From: Piliocolobus tephrosceles
Lineage: Eukaryota; Chordata; Mammalia; Primates; Cercopithecidae
DNA length: 64,000 bases
Assembly (NCBI RefSeq): GCF_002776525.5
Contig: NC_045447.1
Coordinates: 24,301,002 to 24,365,001, forward strand
Direction: 5' to 3'
A program made the translations under genes and the position numbers. The notes under the pieces were generated by a model that saw only the letters and a program-made list of their open reading frames with translations, was not told the DNA's origin and ran no database searches. Numbering within the stretch: position 1 is the first letter of the stretch; each line of letters starts with the position of its first letter. Below are positions 1 to 11,149 of the stretch, piece after piece.

Positions 1-265
1 TATTCATTGTTTAGGACTCAGGTGGAATGCCCCTTCTTCCAAGAAGTCTTCTCTGACCAGACATCCCAGCTGGGTTAGCGTCTCCCTCTTTGCTCCCTGG
101 CAGGCCTTAGCTCACCTGCTTATCCACTCTGCCACTGTCATGTACACTGGCCTCTTCCACTGGACTGTGAGCTACTTGAGCCAGAGGCTATGCTTTCTTC
201 ATCTCTGTGTCCTCATGTTTCTCATGTAGCAGGAACCACCACACATTTGTGGAATGTGCATCTTC
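1..265 (+). mobile_element. LINE-2 3' fragment, sense
   Basis: The text reads like the end of the L2 reverse-transcriptase frame and its 3' region: 'aagaagtcttctctgacc', then 'ggactgtgagctacttgag' and 'catctctgtgtcc'. It is an ancient, fixed LINE remnant with no coding capacity. It runs off the left edge, so its start is unknown. Confidence 0.75.
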
Positions 266-439
266 TGTTACTCACACAGGTAAACAACAAGTGAGGAGCT
301 ACTGATGCAGAACCACTTTCTGCAAGTTATTTTCTGATATGTTTGGACAAAAACACAAGAAGCTCAAGGCTAGAAACGCTGAGACATTAAGGACCATTGC
401 CTAAAAGCAACCCTTTGGGTTAAAGCTTACATAGTTGAA

Positions 440-515
440 TCCCTTTTTGAAGCCTAGTGCCTATAATGTATTCAATAAATAGTTATTTAAAGAGTAGAGG
501 AATGAATGAAATGGA
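440..515 (+). mobile_element. LINE-2/MIR-type 3' end
   Basis: The short motif 'tattcaataaatagttattt' followed by 'gaatgaatgaaa' is the usual L2 or MIR tail in sense orientation. The rest is too decayed to choose the family. Confidence 0.4.
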
Positions 516-577
516 TAACACTGTCAGGACGTGAGGAGTTCTATAGAAAGCCCTGACCTATAGAAATAAGGAAAACA

Positions 578-840
578 GGCCGGGCATGGTGGCTTATACC
601 TGTAACCCCAACATTTTAGAAGGCCAAGGCAGGCGGATCATGAGGTCAGGAGTTGGAGTAAAACTCTATCTCTACTAAAGATACCAAAAATCAGTTAGGC
701 ATGGTGGTGAGCACCTGTAATCCCAGCTATTCGGGAGACTGAGGCAGAGAATTGCTTGAACCTGAGAGGCAGAGGTTGCAGTGATCCGAGACAGTGCCAT
801 TGCACTCCAGCCTGGGCAACAGGGCAAGACTCCATCAAAA
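578..840 (+). mobile_element. Alu (J/S-like), sense
   Basis: It starts with 'ggccgggcatggtggc' and ends with 'cactccagcctgggcaac' plus an A-rich tail. About 20 bases of the left arm (around the 'catcctggccaacatgg' segment) are missing. The tail has turned into a GA-rich microsatellite. Confidence 0.95.
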
Positions 841-912
841 AGAAGAAGGAAGGAAGGAAAGAGAGAGAGAGAGAGAGAGAAAGGGAGAGAGAGAAGGGAG
901 GGAGGGAGGAAG
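841..912 (+). repeat. GA/GGAA-rich microsatellite
   Basis: A purine tract of gaagg, ggaa and (ga)n units grows directly out of the preceding Alu tail. Overlapping short frames rich in Arg-Glu come from this repeat and are not genes. Confidence 0.9.
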
Positions 913-1226
913 ACAGGGCTCTACCAGTCTTCTTTGCACCACAGATTCATCTGGGCATGCCCTGTCCCCTGTCAGAGTCTTAGCCTTCCTAGCTTTGCAA
1001 TTAGAGCAGTAGTTCTCAAATGGAGTTCCACAGAGCCCTGGGTGGCCATAGAGTATTTTCTTGGCATCTACAGGCAGGAGGGGATACTGCCCTCACTGCA
1101 CATGGCATGCCCTGACACTGCCTCAGTTGAGACAAATCACTTCGATTTGCTTTATATTTTGACATTCTGTCTAATATTTGGTACAGGACATGATTACACT
1201 CCTGGGGAGACAGGAAGTCCTAAAAC
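913..1226. other. Unassigned sequence
   Basis: No gene or confidently named repeat is seen here. The plus-strand frame that crosses it begins inside the Alu and is not supported. Confidence 0.5.
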
Positions 1227-1770
1227 AATTAGATTAGATTCATTCATTCAGCAAATGCTTATTGAGCATTGTGCCTGTTCCAGGCACTAGGGACATTAGC
1301 AGCACACAAGAGAGGCAAAATCCTGACCCTCACAGTGCTTAAGTCCTTGTTCAAGAAAACAAACAATTGAGAAAAAAATCAAAATAATTTCAGATAATGA
1401 TACATCCATGAAGGAAAAAAGTTATGGTGATGTGATAAAGGATTCTGGGGGAGCGACATGGTTTGGATCCAGTGGTCAGGGAAGGTATTTCTGAGAAGGT
1501 GACCCGATGAAGGGAAAGAGCCAGCCATGAAAAGATCAGGGGGATGAGCATTCCAAGGAGAGGGAATAAGCAGTGCAAATGCTCTATGAGGGGAAGAAGC
1601 TTAACATGTTCCAGGAACAACAGAGAGGTCACTGTAGCTGGATGTGGGAGCGAGAGAGGAGTGAATAGGGGAGAGCAGTGGATGAGGAATAGGGAGATGA
1701 ACAGGGGGCCTCATAGGCCATGACAAGGACTTTGGAGTATAAGCCTGCAAGTCCCCATCTTCGGAGGTAA
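1227..1770 (-). mobile_element. LINE-2, antisense
   Basis: On the plus strand it begins with the reverse complement of the L2 tail ('attcattcattcagcaaatg', 'ccaggcactaggg'). It continues into the complement of the end of the reverse-transcriptase frame ('ggtcagggaaggtatttctg', 'gagcattccaaggagaggg'). Frames are broken, so it is a fossil. Confidence 0.8.
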
Positions 1771-2109
1771 CCTACAAGGAGCAAGAAGCCCAGCCTGGTA
1801 GGATAGGTCTTGAATTTTTCACATAAACTGGAGCAAAACTGAGACTCTAAGAGGCAATATTTCAGTCTTTACAGGAGATGCAATCTACAAGGTCTAGGGC
1901 TTGGAAATTCTAAAACCATACACTGATATAAATTCAGACCATCTGAAAAATGAGAGAGGCTGTTTTCTAATTGATTATGGCTAGGAATGTATGAGTTTAT
2001 CTCAAATCCAAGACACAATGTGAAAATGATGGGTCTGTCTGTGTAGAAGAGGAAGGAACCAACCAGTCCTGTCTGACGCCCTATTTCTACAACAATTCTC
2101 TTCTCATCT
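1771..2109. other. Unassigned sequence
   Basis: A-rich and of moderate complexity. I see no gene and no clear repeat. It may be the decayed continuation of the neighbouring L2. Confidence 0.4.
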
Positions 2110-2285
2110 TAAGGCCCAGCCATGCACTTTCCGGTCATATGACCTTAGACTTTATCTGTAGTCCAAATGGGATAATATACCTACCTTCCATGCTTCTTAT
2201 AAGTATAAATATGGTCAGATACACAAAGCACTAGTCCAATGCCTAAGATATATAATCGGTTCTCAACAAAGAAATAGTACAGTAA
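2110..2285 (+). mobile_element. MIR, sense
   Basis: The order of motifs is that of MIR: 'tgaccttagactttatctgt', 'tccaaatgggataatatacc', 'agcactagtccaatgcc', 'ggttctcaaca'. It is a tRNA-derived ancient SINE, strongly diverged. Confidence 0.65.
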
Positions 2286-2442
2286 TAGCATCCCATTTCT
2301 GGTATAATTTCCTAATTTAATCATTCTGTTGCATTTATTTAATTGTAAGCTTCATTCCCATCTAAGCAGGAATGTACATAATTAATAATGCATGGCCTTC
2401 ATTTTCCAACTTGCAAGCATCTACTGCAAAATAAGATCTAAT

Positions 2443-2605
2443 TCAGTGGCACTCAATCATGGCTGAACACCAGAAATACCCAGAAAGGGGCCAGCATACC
2501 AATTTTCTACAACCTGATAAATCAGAATCTCTAGGGTCAGGCTTGGATCTAGGTATTACTTTAATCCTTTCTCTGTGATATAATTTAGAATGTCTGATTT
2601 AGTCC
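2443..2605 (+). mobile_element. MER5-type hAT fragment
   Basis: It opens with 'cagtggcactcaatcatggc', a decayed MER5 terminal sequence, and contains the typical centre 'aaatcagaatctctagggtc'. It is a non-autonomous hAT-Charlie DNA transposon. The right terminus is not recognisable. Confidence 0.65.
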
Positions 2606-2644
2606 TGCTGCAGGGGAATAAGTTGATCCAGCAAGCAGAAAATG

Positions 2645-2960
2645 ATTATATATGAATGATCCCATTCTCCTGCTTAAAACCTTCCAATGGCTTACCACTG
2701 CAATTAGCATCAAATGCCCACTATGGGGATTTGCTGACTGTGGTCTGCCAGACTCTTACCTGCCTTTGGCGGCTATGCCAACCCTCCTCCTCTAGGAATT
2801 CTCAGGGACTTTGCACTTGCTGTCTTCCTGCTTATGATGGTCCTCCCAGAATGTTGCATAGCTCACTCCTTCCCCCTTAGTTGGTCTCAGCTCAAATTGT
2901 AACCAAGCCTACGTTATAAAAATCTTTGGTCTTTTCTTCCTCCATGCATCTTGCTTGCAC
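2645..2960 (+). mobile_element. LINE-2 RT-end fragment, sense
   Basis: Sequence such as 'ctgcttaaaaccttccaatg', 'actttgcacttgctgtc' and 'ggtctcagctcaaattg' corresponds to the C-terminal part of the L2 reverse-transcriptase frame. The 74-residue frame at 2656-2880 is a remnant of it and not a cellular gene. Confidence 0.75.
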
Positions 2961-2989
2961 TTAGTCATTTTGGTAGAGGGTAGTCACTA

Positions 2990-3350
2990 ACAATTCATAA
3001 ACCTCATATATTGACCCCGCGTGCTACCCACAAGATTAATGAACTTGGTTTTCTTTCAAAGAACAATGTCACTTAGTCATGCAGATCTCCTTGATGGTAT
3101 CCAGAAGTTTGATGAGCCGAGGGATGCAAGCAGCTTTGATCATTGGGGATCTTGCTTTCCACATACCTACCTTACTCATAAAAACCCCCAGTTATGTTCA
3201 AAGACCAGTCAGATTTGAGAGTTTGCCTCTCCCATCCTCACACTTTGGCCAAATCAAATAAAGCTTTCTCTGCTCCTAAGCATTGATGTGTCAGTGTTTG
3301 GCTTACTATGCATCAGGTACTTGAACCTAGCTTTTAGGGTTCTACAACAA
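2990..3350 (+). mobile_element. Probable retroviral-type LTR fragment
   Basis: The segment has an LTR-like 3' architecture: a poly(A) signal 'aataaagctttctctgctcc' near 3257, then 'gtgtttggcttactatgc' and 'catcaggtacttgaacc'. No primer-binding site or internal viral frame is beside it. The family is not resolved and the left edge is uncertain. Confidence 0.4.
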
Positions 3351-3499
3351 AATGTCCCCTTATTGGCAAGGTTTTTCTCAACCCTAGCAAGCCTGATCCC
3401 CATCCTTTGTTCCTAGCACTTCCCAACTGCTACTTTGCCCATACACAGCATATACCACTCTCCAAAATCATGCTGGTTTTTTTTTTTTTATTATGTATA

Positions 3500-3640
3500 T
3501 CTCTCCAGCCCCATTCCACTGGAATAATCTTGAGGGGGGAGACCTACCTATGTTGTTAATAGTATAACCAACACATACTGAACACTGTCTAGCACAAAAT
3601 AAGCACTCCATAAATATTGACTGAATGAATAAACGGGATA
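3500..3640 (+). mobile_element. LINE-2/MIR 3' end, sense
   Basis: 'tctagcacaaaataagcac' followed by 'tccataaatattgactg' and 'aatgaataaa' is a sense L2/MIR tail. A 13-base T run lies just to its left. Confidence 0.5.
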
Positions 3641-4491
3641 CAGTAACCTCATAAAATGACATCAAGCCTATAGGTCCTTTCTGTTTATTTGTTGCCACAG
3701 GAAAACTCTTCTACTGAAATGCACTAGGGTATTTTAACAAGGGTTTGAAAATCCTAATTACTCAGTTCCCATACACTTAATGAAGCTGCTTTAAGTTTAC
3801 TCAATTAGGAAACTTTCTCTCTTAACCTTGCTAATTTAATAGGCTTAAGTTCCGAGAAGTTAGGATTTTTTTTTTAAAGCATCTTGATAGCATTCTTTTT
3901 AGCCAAAACAGTTTGATTTCATTCTGGGGATCCGTATTTCTAATGATGTGTCACCAACTTTTGTAGTTATGGCACAAGGTGATAAATTCCCTGCTCCCAG
4001 AACTTCGAAGCAATAATTATACTGTGAGCCTCAGACTTTCTCCAAGACATATTGCACACGAATATTGCATAACGCAAATTCAGCAATTTGCTGAAGCACA
4101 GAAGACAATGAAGTATAGAGCTGTGATTTCAACATTTTAAGATGTTCAAGTGAATGTGAGATGTTCACGTGAATCTGAGATGTTTACATAAAAGTGAGAT
4201 GTTTACGTGAATGTGAGATGCTTTGAAAATGCACCAGTCAGTGGGCAAGATCTCAACTAACATGGCACACAAAAAGAGAGAACACAAAATCAGCAAGTCA
4301 GATCTCATGGGCGTCTGCTGATCGTTCTGCCAGGGCAACAGATGTGACACTACCCTTAGAGGGTCTCACCCCACACTTCTTTTAAGAATGTGAGCTGAAG
4401 CTGATTCTGTCATTTAAATGTATAGGTGTGTGTTGTTTATACAATATTCCCAGCAAACAGAGGACAAAGTTGCCCAACTAAAGAAATGGCG
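3641..4491. other. Unassigned AT-rich sequence
   Basis: Contains the minisatellite listed separately at 4139-4225. Otherwise I see no gene and no named repeat. Confidence 0.5.
4139..4225 (+). repeat. 19-bp minisatellite, about 4.5 units
   Basis: Units start at 4139, 4158, 4177, 4196 and 4215, each near 'gagatgtttacgtgaatgt', with 1-5 substitutions between units. It is a local tandem duplication not connected with a transposon. Confidence 0.9.
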
Positions 4492-4622
4492 GGCCAGGTG
4501 CAATGCTTCACATTTAATCCCAGTTCTTTGGAGGGCCAAGGCAGGGGGATTGCTTGAGGCCATGAGTTCAAGACCAGCCTGGGCAACACAGTGAGACCAC
4601 CATCTTTAAAAAAAAAAAAAAA
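4492..4622 (+). mobile_element. Alu left monomer (FLAM/AluJ-like)
   Basis: 'ggccaggtgcaatgcttcac' leads into a left arm only, ending 'agaccaccatctttaaa' with a 16-base A tail. No right arm follows, so it is a free left monomer or a truncated old Alu. Confidence 0.85.
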
Positions 4623-4786
4623 ATCAGAAAGAAAGAAACAGCAGCCCCACTGGATATAAAACTGGCTGTGCAGCCCATGGGTCTGCTCTTCAAAGCTAAG
4701 CCTTTCAAAGGAGTTTTCATGGGCTGCCTTTAAAAGCTCACCCTGGTTAGATGGGATTCTACCATATAAAAAAATAAATAAAGAAG

Positions 4787-5078
4787 GGCCAGGCACAGTG
4801 ACTCAGGCCTGTAATCCCCGCACTTTGGGAGGCCAACGTGGGTGGATCACGAGGTCAGAAGATTGACACCATCCTGGCCAACATGGTGAAATCCTGTCTC
4901 TACTAAAATACAAAAAAAAAAAAAAAAATTAGCCAGGTGTAGTGGTATACACCTGTAGTCCCAGCTATTCAGGAGGCTGAGGCAGGGGAATCGAACCCTG
5001 GAGGCAGAGGTTGCAGTGAGCTGAGATCACGCCACTGCACTCCAGCCTGGTGACAGAGTGAGACTCCCTCTCAAAGAA
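4787..5078 (+). mobile_element. Alu (S-like), sense
   Basis: A full dimeric Alu with a middle A run and an ending 'cactccagcctggtgacag'. The tail runs straight into a GGAA microsatellite. Confidence 0.95.
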
Positions 5079-5155
5079 AAAAGGAAGGGAGGAAGGAAGG
5101 AAGGAAGGAAGGAAGGAAGGAAGGAAGGGAAGAAAGAAGGAAGGAAGGGAGGAGA
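5079..5155 (+). repeat. (GGAA)n microsatellite
   Basis: About 75 bases of ggaa/gaag units grown from an Alu tail. The short Lys/Gly/Arg-rich frame over it is not a gene. Confidence 0.95.
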
Positions 5156-5789
5156 AAGTCAAACAGAAAGAAGGCCTTCTCTGGTGCAGAGATGTGGGAT
5201 AAACTCTGAGAGTCTCCCTCACCCAATGCAGCCTCCCTTGACTTTCTTCACCTGTCTAGAGACCGAATTCAGGACCATCTGTAAAATGAGCATAAGGTGT
5301 GGTACCTGCCCTGACTGCCACTAAGAGGCCTGCCTGAGCTCACATGACTAAAAAGCCCTCACTTGACAAAAGAGCTCAATAAAGGTGTGCAAACCTGTTG
5401 AGGTGGAGCATTAGGTGAATTTTGAAGCCTATGTTGAGACAAAAAAGAATAGGCACTTCGGATGTGGAAACAGTGTGAAAAAGACAGGAACACAGGGAGA
5501 GGAGTTGGCTATTTAGGGAAGAAGATGAGTTTACTGGGGAGAGAGACTGGCATAGAACAGCAATAACCAGTGAGACCACAGTGGTAGGTGGAGCTGGGCT
5601 GTGGACCTCCTGAGAATTTATTGCGAGGGCTGTAAGAGTCACTGTATATTGTTAGGCAAAATGGTGTCTTCTAGGAGATCACTTTGCTCTAGTGTGCTTC
5701 CTCCCTGGTGACTCACTTGTGTTTTTCATTTATTGTAGCATTTTACTTACCCCGTCTCAAAGAGGACAAAAAAGATGAGGAGATTAAAA
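5156..5789. other. Unassigned sequence
   Basis: No gene is seen. Minus-strand frames at 5376-5642 lack any recognisable domain or codon pattern. Confidence 0.45.
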
Positions 5790-7434
5790 AGAAGAGTTAC
5801 TTCAATGAGCATTTGTTGAGTACCTGTTGCATGCCAGACATTATTTTGGAAGTTCTGGAGACATCATAGTGAGGAAGACAGATAAGGTCTTTGTTCTCAT
5901 GAAGATAACATTCTATTGGGGGAAGCTGGTAACAAACCAAGCGCCACATGGAGAACATAGCTAGATAGAATTATATAACAATAGATAGATACTCACATGA
6001 ATAGACCTCAAAAATACGTTTATTTTGTTGTGTTTAAAGCAAGTTATAGAACAATATGTATAGGATAATAACACTTCATTTTTTTCAAATACACAGAAAA
6101 TAACATATATCATTTGTGGGTAGTTACATATTTAGTAGAAATATAAAAATAGACATAAAATTTGTGAATGTTATTACCTTTGGAAAGGAAGGAAGGGAGA
6201 AGGCTATAAAGTTTTACTTCTTTTAAAAAAGCATGAACAAAATGTTATTTATTAATTTTGGAGAGTGTGTAAAATGTCTGCTGTGGAAAATAAAGCTGAG
6301 AGGAGGAAGTAAAAAACAAATTCAGTGATGGAATCAGGAGTGATTGGATGAGCAGAAAGGAATGAGTTGTTGATGATAAAAAGAGAGACAATTACAGGCA
6401 CAGAGATTAAGTAGCACAGCAGCTTTAAAGTACGAATGAGCTTGAAGTGTTCAAGGAACCAACAGAAATCTGGTGTGATCCAAGAAGAATGTGTGGGAGG
6501 GAATGCAGTAGGAGATGAGGTCAGAGAAGAAGACAGAGGCCAGATCATGGAGGGCTCTGGATAAGGAGAAAGCGTTGAGTTTAAGCCAATTAGAATCCGC
6601 TAAACATAAGCAAGGTAGTGACAAAATCTAAGCTATGTTTTCAAAGATCAATCTACCTGCAGTTTAGAGAACAGATTGGAGAGGCAAAAGAGTGGAGAGA
6701 AGGACACCAGTTGAAAGATTGTTTGGATGAACCAAGGCAAGATAAAGTGGGGCTGTGATCTTTATATGTAGATTCAAGAGAAATTGATTATTTTAAACTA
6801 TGTTTTTCAAGTCTGTTCCACATGATTTAATACTGGATTGATTGTGGGGATCGAGGAAAATAGATGAAGGTAACACACAATTTTGGGGACTTTAGCATTT
6901 GGGTGGCTGTTGTTGTCATTTACCAAGGTGAGGTCAACAGATAGAGGGATGGTCTTGGGAATAGGGAGAATCCAGAGCTGTACTTTCACCATGTATGTCG
7001 GGGGATGCCTATGAAATAGCCAGGTAGATGTGTCAGGCAGACAATGGGCTCTGTAAGTCTACAGTTCCGGGGAAAAGTCAACACCAGCCAATATGCTTGG
7101 GAGCCATCAGCACAAAGATATTTGTAAAGCAATGGGACTGATGAGGTCACCTAAGAGACTGTACAGACATAGATGGAGAAAGAGGCTCGTGACTACTCTG
7201 CGGCATTCCAAGACTTAGAGGTTGAATAAAAGAGAAGGCAAAGAAAAGTGAAAAGTGCCAGTCAACAAAGCAGGGAAAAATCCAGGAATGTGAGAAGTCA
7301 AAAAGCCAAGGAAAAGAGAGTGTTTCAAAATGTGATGCTGCAGGGAGGCCACACAAGGTGAGAGCCAAGAAGCGACCACCAGATTTGACAGCAAGATCAT
7401 TGGCAGGCAAACTTCAATGTGGTGGTCACTGCGT
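5790..7434 (-). mobile_element. Long LINE-2, antisense (interrupted)
   Basis: Plus-strand text starts with the complement of the L2 tail ('catttgttgagtacctg', 'catgccagac'). It runs for about 1.4 kb through the complement of the reverse-transcriptase C-terminal frame ('gaggccagatcatggag', 'gggagccatcagcac', 'ggactgatgaggtcacc'). The 87-residue minus-strand frame at 7147-7410 is L2-derived. The copy is interrupted at about 6005-6250 by L1-like sequence. It is one of the longest L2 copies in the window and is non-functional. Confidence 0.75.
6005..6250 (+). mobile_element. L1M-type fragment inside the L2
   Basis: 'aaagcaagttatagaaca' and 'atatgtataggataata' match the 3' part of old L1M elements in sense orientation. 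L2 sequence lies on both sides, so it reads as an insertion, though no target duplication is clear. Confidence 0.4.
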
Positions 7435-7955
7435 AACAAATCAACAAATGGTTAAGGCTTTAAAAGAACAATTTATCATCTCTCATGATTCTGTGGGATA
7501 ACAGATTGTTCCTCTGTTCTATCCAGTGTTGTATGGTGTCCTGGGATAGTTACAGTCATATGGAATTGATCAGATTGGAATATCCAACAGGGTTCACTCA
7601 ATGGCTGGAATTTGATGCTAGCTGTTGACTGGGACCTCAGCTTGGGCTATGGACCAGATTGCTTACACTTGGGCTCTCCATGTGGCCTGGGATTCTTATA
7701 GCATCTCAGTTCTAAAAGGCAGTGTCCTAAGAGAGACCATTCCATGACATCTAGGCAGAAGCTACAAGGATTTTTACAAGCTAGCCTCAGAAATCAGGAA
7801 GCACTGTTTCTACTATGTTCTATGATCAAAGTAAGCCCAGACTCAAGGGGAGGGGAAACAGACTTCACCTTTCAATATGAGATTGGCAAAGAATTTTCAG
7901 CCATCTTTAATATTTCACAGAATCATAGCCCAATGGAAGTGGGTTGAGAGGAGAA
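7435..7955 (-). mobile_element. MaLR/ERVL-like LTR remnant
   Basis: 'atttatcatctctcatgatt' with 'agcccagactcaagggga' and 'ggggaaacagacttcac' fits the complement of an old LTR family. The family could not be fixed by eye. Confidence 0.35.
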
Positions 7956-8030
7956 CTTGTGGTAAGTGAGGAAGGGGAGAGAAAAACTTCAGACAACTCA
8001 TAACTGCATGCACTCAAAGTCATGAGTGCT

Positions 8031-8033
<3 letters not shown>

Positions 8034-8071
<38 letters not shown>

Positions 8072-8073
8072 AC
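8034..8073. repeat. (CA)n microsatellite
   Basis: About 17 CA repeats with one interruption near the right end. Confidence 0.95.
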
Positions 8074-8084
8074 CATGGCCCTCA

Positions 8085-8460
8085 TTCTGCTAAGCTTAAC
8101 TTCCAATTTACAAACCTATGAAAACTGAGAAATAGGAAATTAGATAGTCATAAAAAATAAAACAGTAAAAGTACCAGAAGAAAATATGGATAAACTATTG
8201 CACATACAAAAGTAGAGATCTATGGGTGTACAAAGGCATACAGAGTAGTATAACGAACACTGGAGACTCAGAAGTGGCGGTAGAAGAGGGCTTAGGCATT
8301 AGAAACTACATTTTAGGTACACTGTACACTACTTGGGTGACAGGTATACTAAAATCTCAGACTTCACCACTATACAATTCATTCATGTAACCAAAAACCA
8401 CTTATACTACAAAGACTATTGAAATAGAAATATTTTAATTAAAAAATTTTTAAAACTATC
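8085..8460 (+). mobile_element. LINE-1 3' region (PB/M-like), sense
   Basis: 'gaacactggagactcagaag', 'acactacttgggtgacag' and 'ccagactt'-type text ('cagacttcaccactataca') is the L1 3' untranslated region, ending near 'gaaatagaaatatttt'. Confidence 0.65.
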
Positions 8461-8639
8461 CCCAAAGAAGACTATTAAATGATAAAAAAAAAACAAAATA
8501 AAATAAAGGTGGAGCTCTTCGTAAAAACTGTGACAGTAGAGTCATAAAGTAAAAGACATTTTGACTAGATGAATATTTTTAATTCCCACAAATCAAAAAT
8601 GAAGACTAAAAAAAGAAAAAACTAGGAAAATTATCAATA

Positions 8640-8835
8640 AAATTACTATTTAAAAAATTATTTCAGATCAAGAAGGAAAAAGAAAACACTCCAATGGAAA
8701 ATGGGCAAAGGATATATAGACAAAAGAAGAAAACAAAATAGCCAATAAGCAGATAATGAAACTTTAAACTTCACTGGCAATCAAAGAATGCAATTCAAAT
8801 GCTGAGACTCTATTTTCCAGAAATTTAAGTTGCAA
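8640..8835 (+). mobile_element. LINE-1 ORF2-end fragment, sense
   Basis: 'caatggaaaatgggcaaagg' and 'tcactggcaatcaaagaa' correspond to the late ORF2 segment of L1. Highly diverged. Confidence 0.5.
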
Positions 8836-9135
8836 TTTTTTTGTTGTTGTTTGTTTGTTTTTGAGACAGGGTCTCACTCTGTCAGTCACGCTGCAGTGCA
8901 GTAGCACAATCTTGGCTCACTGCAACCTCTGCCTCCTGGGTTCAAGTGAATCTCCTGCCTCAGCCACCCAAGTAGCTGGGACTACAGGCAGGTGCCACCA
9001 CAATTTTTGTATTTTTGGTAGAGACGGGGATTCACCATGCTGGCCAGGCTGGTATCAAACTTCTGGCCTCAAGTGATCCATTTGTCTCAGCTTCCCAAGT
9101 TCAGGGATTACAGGCGTGAGCCACCGCGCCCAGCC
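8836..9135 (-). mobile_element. Alu, antisense
   Basis: Starts with a T-rich tail and 'gagacagggtctcactctgt', and ends 'gagccaccgcgcccagcc'. A small deletion lies in the right-arm/left-arm linker ('ccaccacaatttttgtat'). Confidence 0.95.
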
Positions 9136-9309
9136 AGTAATTGTTTTTAACTGAACACCCAAGGTGGGCTAGGCTCAGGGAAAATAGCACTCCCATATAT
9201 TGCCAAATAAAGTCTAAATGAAACTTGCCTGTCAGGAGGAACATTCAGCAACAGTTATTAAAATTCCAGCTGTATAAAGTGTATGTTGTTCTATGAACAG
9301 AGCTTATTG

Positions 9310-9510
9310 GCATTTTCATGCCTTTACATGTTCCCTTCATTCTCTTTGGGGATCCTCACCACCCCCTTGGTGGGAAATTCCTATTTGTCACTCAAAACCC
9401 AACTTAGCTGTTAACTCCTCCAGGAGACCCTCCTTAAACCCGCTGTCCTCCAAGATAGGAGCAGTCCTACCCTCTCTTTTCCTGTTTCTGTGCTTTCTGA
9501 AGTCTGTGTG
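9310..9510 (+). mobile_element. LINE-2 fragment, sense
   Basis: 'ttaactcctccaggagac' and 'cctgtttctgtgctttctg' resemble the L2 3' end in sense. It abuts a MIR. Confidence 0.5.
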
Positions 9511-9519
9511 GCTGTCACG

Positions 9520-9690
9520 CTGTGATATAATTTTCCACCTTTTAGCTGGGCAATCTTTAGCAAGTCACTTAAATGACTCTCAATTTCATCTGGAAATGAA
9601 GATAATAGTACTGATTTTGCAGGACTGTTGGAAGGATTCAGAAATGCTCAGCTTGGTATATAAACCACAAATGACTATTTTTCAAATTCC
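9520..9690 (+). mobile_element. MIR, sense
   Basis: 'gggcaatctttagcaagtca', 'catctggaaatgaagataa' and 'gcaggactgttggaaggatt' follow the MIR core. Confidence 0.65.
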
Positions 9691-11149
9691 TGGCAAATTC
9701 ACACTCAGTCCTGGGTAATGTGCTCCCTTAAATATGGTTCTGTCCATTTTTGCTACCTCCCAGTCAGCTTAAATATAAAACAGTCTCATTTCTATTATTA
9801 TAGCTTAGTCAAATCTCTTTTTGAATTCCCATCTCCTAAAAGTTCTCCTCTCCCCGATCCCTCTGCCCAGGTTGTGCTTGGGTCTCAGCTGCTTAGGGCA
9901 GAGGGCACTACATGTGGTGCACTCTTGGCCCATTGGCCCATTGTTCTTCTCTGGCCACCCTCCTCTGGTGTTGGAATGGGAAGGAAGGAGAAGGGAATTT
10001 GTGTTTGTCTTCACCTGACTATTGCTGGAGGATGTGGCTGTTCTCTTCATTGCTCATAACTCCTATTCCCTTATGTGAGCAAACCCACAGGGTTCTTCTG
10101 GGGGTGATGTTGAGTTCCCTTCTTGTCAGATATCTCTGCTTCTTAGTCTCCCTCTTGAAAGGACTGGCTGTTTCACTCGAGGCCTGGTGCTCAGATGCAG
10201 GTCCTTTTGTAGAGGCAGTTTATGGTTCTCTGAAGGGCTCACTGGGGATTGCCCTCTACCCGGTCCCCTGGTGTGGCGGATCCAGCTGAGGCTTGACCTC
10301 TTCCTCTTCTCTCAACCCTCCCCTCTACAGGTGGTCCATCATATAGCCTCTGCCTGCAAAAGTCCCTTCTTCCAATTGGTGGTCCACTTAGAGGAATCAG
10401 CGAGAAAGTTTAAGCCCCAGGCACCTTCCTGGGGCCCACTAAACCTACGGGAGACTCCCTATCAGTTCCCTGCCCACACTTCCTCTCTCACTTCCACCTG
10501 CTCTCACCTACCCTTTTCCACAACCAGCACCACCAGCTTCAGGGTTTCTGGTTCTCCCCAGGTCATGGGATTGAAAAGCCTTCAGAAGTAAGATAATTGG
10601 CCCTCTTCAATGTGTTGAAGAGGGTGAGGGAACAAGAGTTTGACGTTGGCAATTTTTTTAGGAAGGAGAAGGACAAGTCAAACACCCTCCTCAGAGGAGG
10701 TGAAGAGAAAGGAGAGTTGACAGTCCACAAACTCAGTGTTCCCTCCAAAAATTCCCCCTGCTGACTCCTGTGCCCTTCTTCCCTTCTGACTGATAAGACC
10801 AACAACCTTGTTCAGCCTCTGGATCCTGGGGACCCGTGGAAGTCATTCACATAGAACTAGACCTTCTTTGATTGAGATTTAGAAGAATTTAGTAACAATA
10901 GGTGCCATCTCTGCTACAATCCTGGTACTACATGGTAGCCTCCAGTGACATGAAAACAGGCTGTTTTAGACCAATCTGTTTGATTCAGAGACAGAGAACA
11001 GGTACCTAGCATAGTGCTAGTGTTTGGGGAGTTAATAAATCATAGTTATTGACCTTGTCTTGGCTGGGAAGCCTTTCAGAAAAGGGACTCTATATGGTTA
11101 AATCACTTCAATTTAATCCCACAATTATCAGCTAAAGACCTTATGTGCC
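9691..11149. other. Repeat-poor block, no gene confirmed
   Basis: About 1.4 kb without a clear repeat. A strong acceptor-like tract ends at 10330 and a donor-like 'agaagtaagat' lies at 10588. A plus-strand frame (10187-10591) stays open through the interval, but no protein family is recognisable. It could hold a non-coding exon or nothing. Confidence 0.4.

Noticed and set aside
781..1290. 169-residue plus-strand frame
   Set aside because: It starts inside an Alu, crosses the GA microsatellite and ends in an L2 tail.
2990..3350. A retroviral provirus
   Set aside because: Only a single LTR-like end is seen, without internal gag/pol/env-type frames or a second LTR.
9293..9718. 141-residue plus-strand frame
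   Set aside because: It covers L2 and MIR remnants. No recognisable protein.
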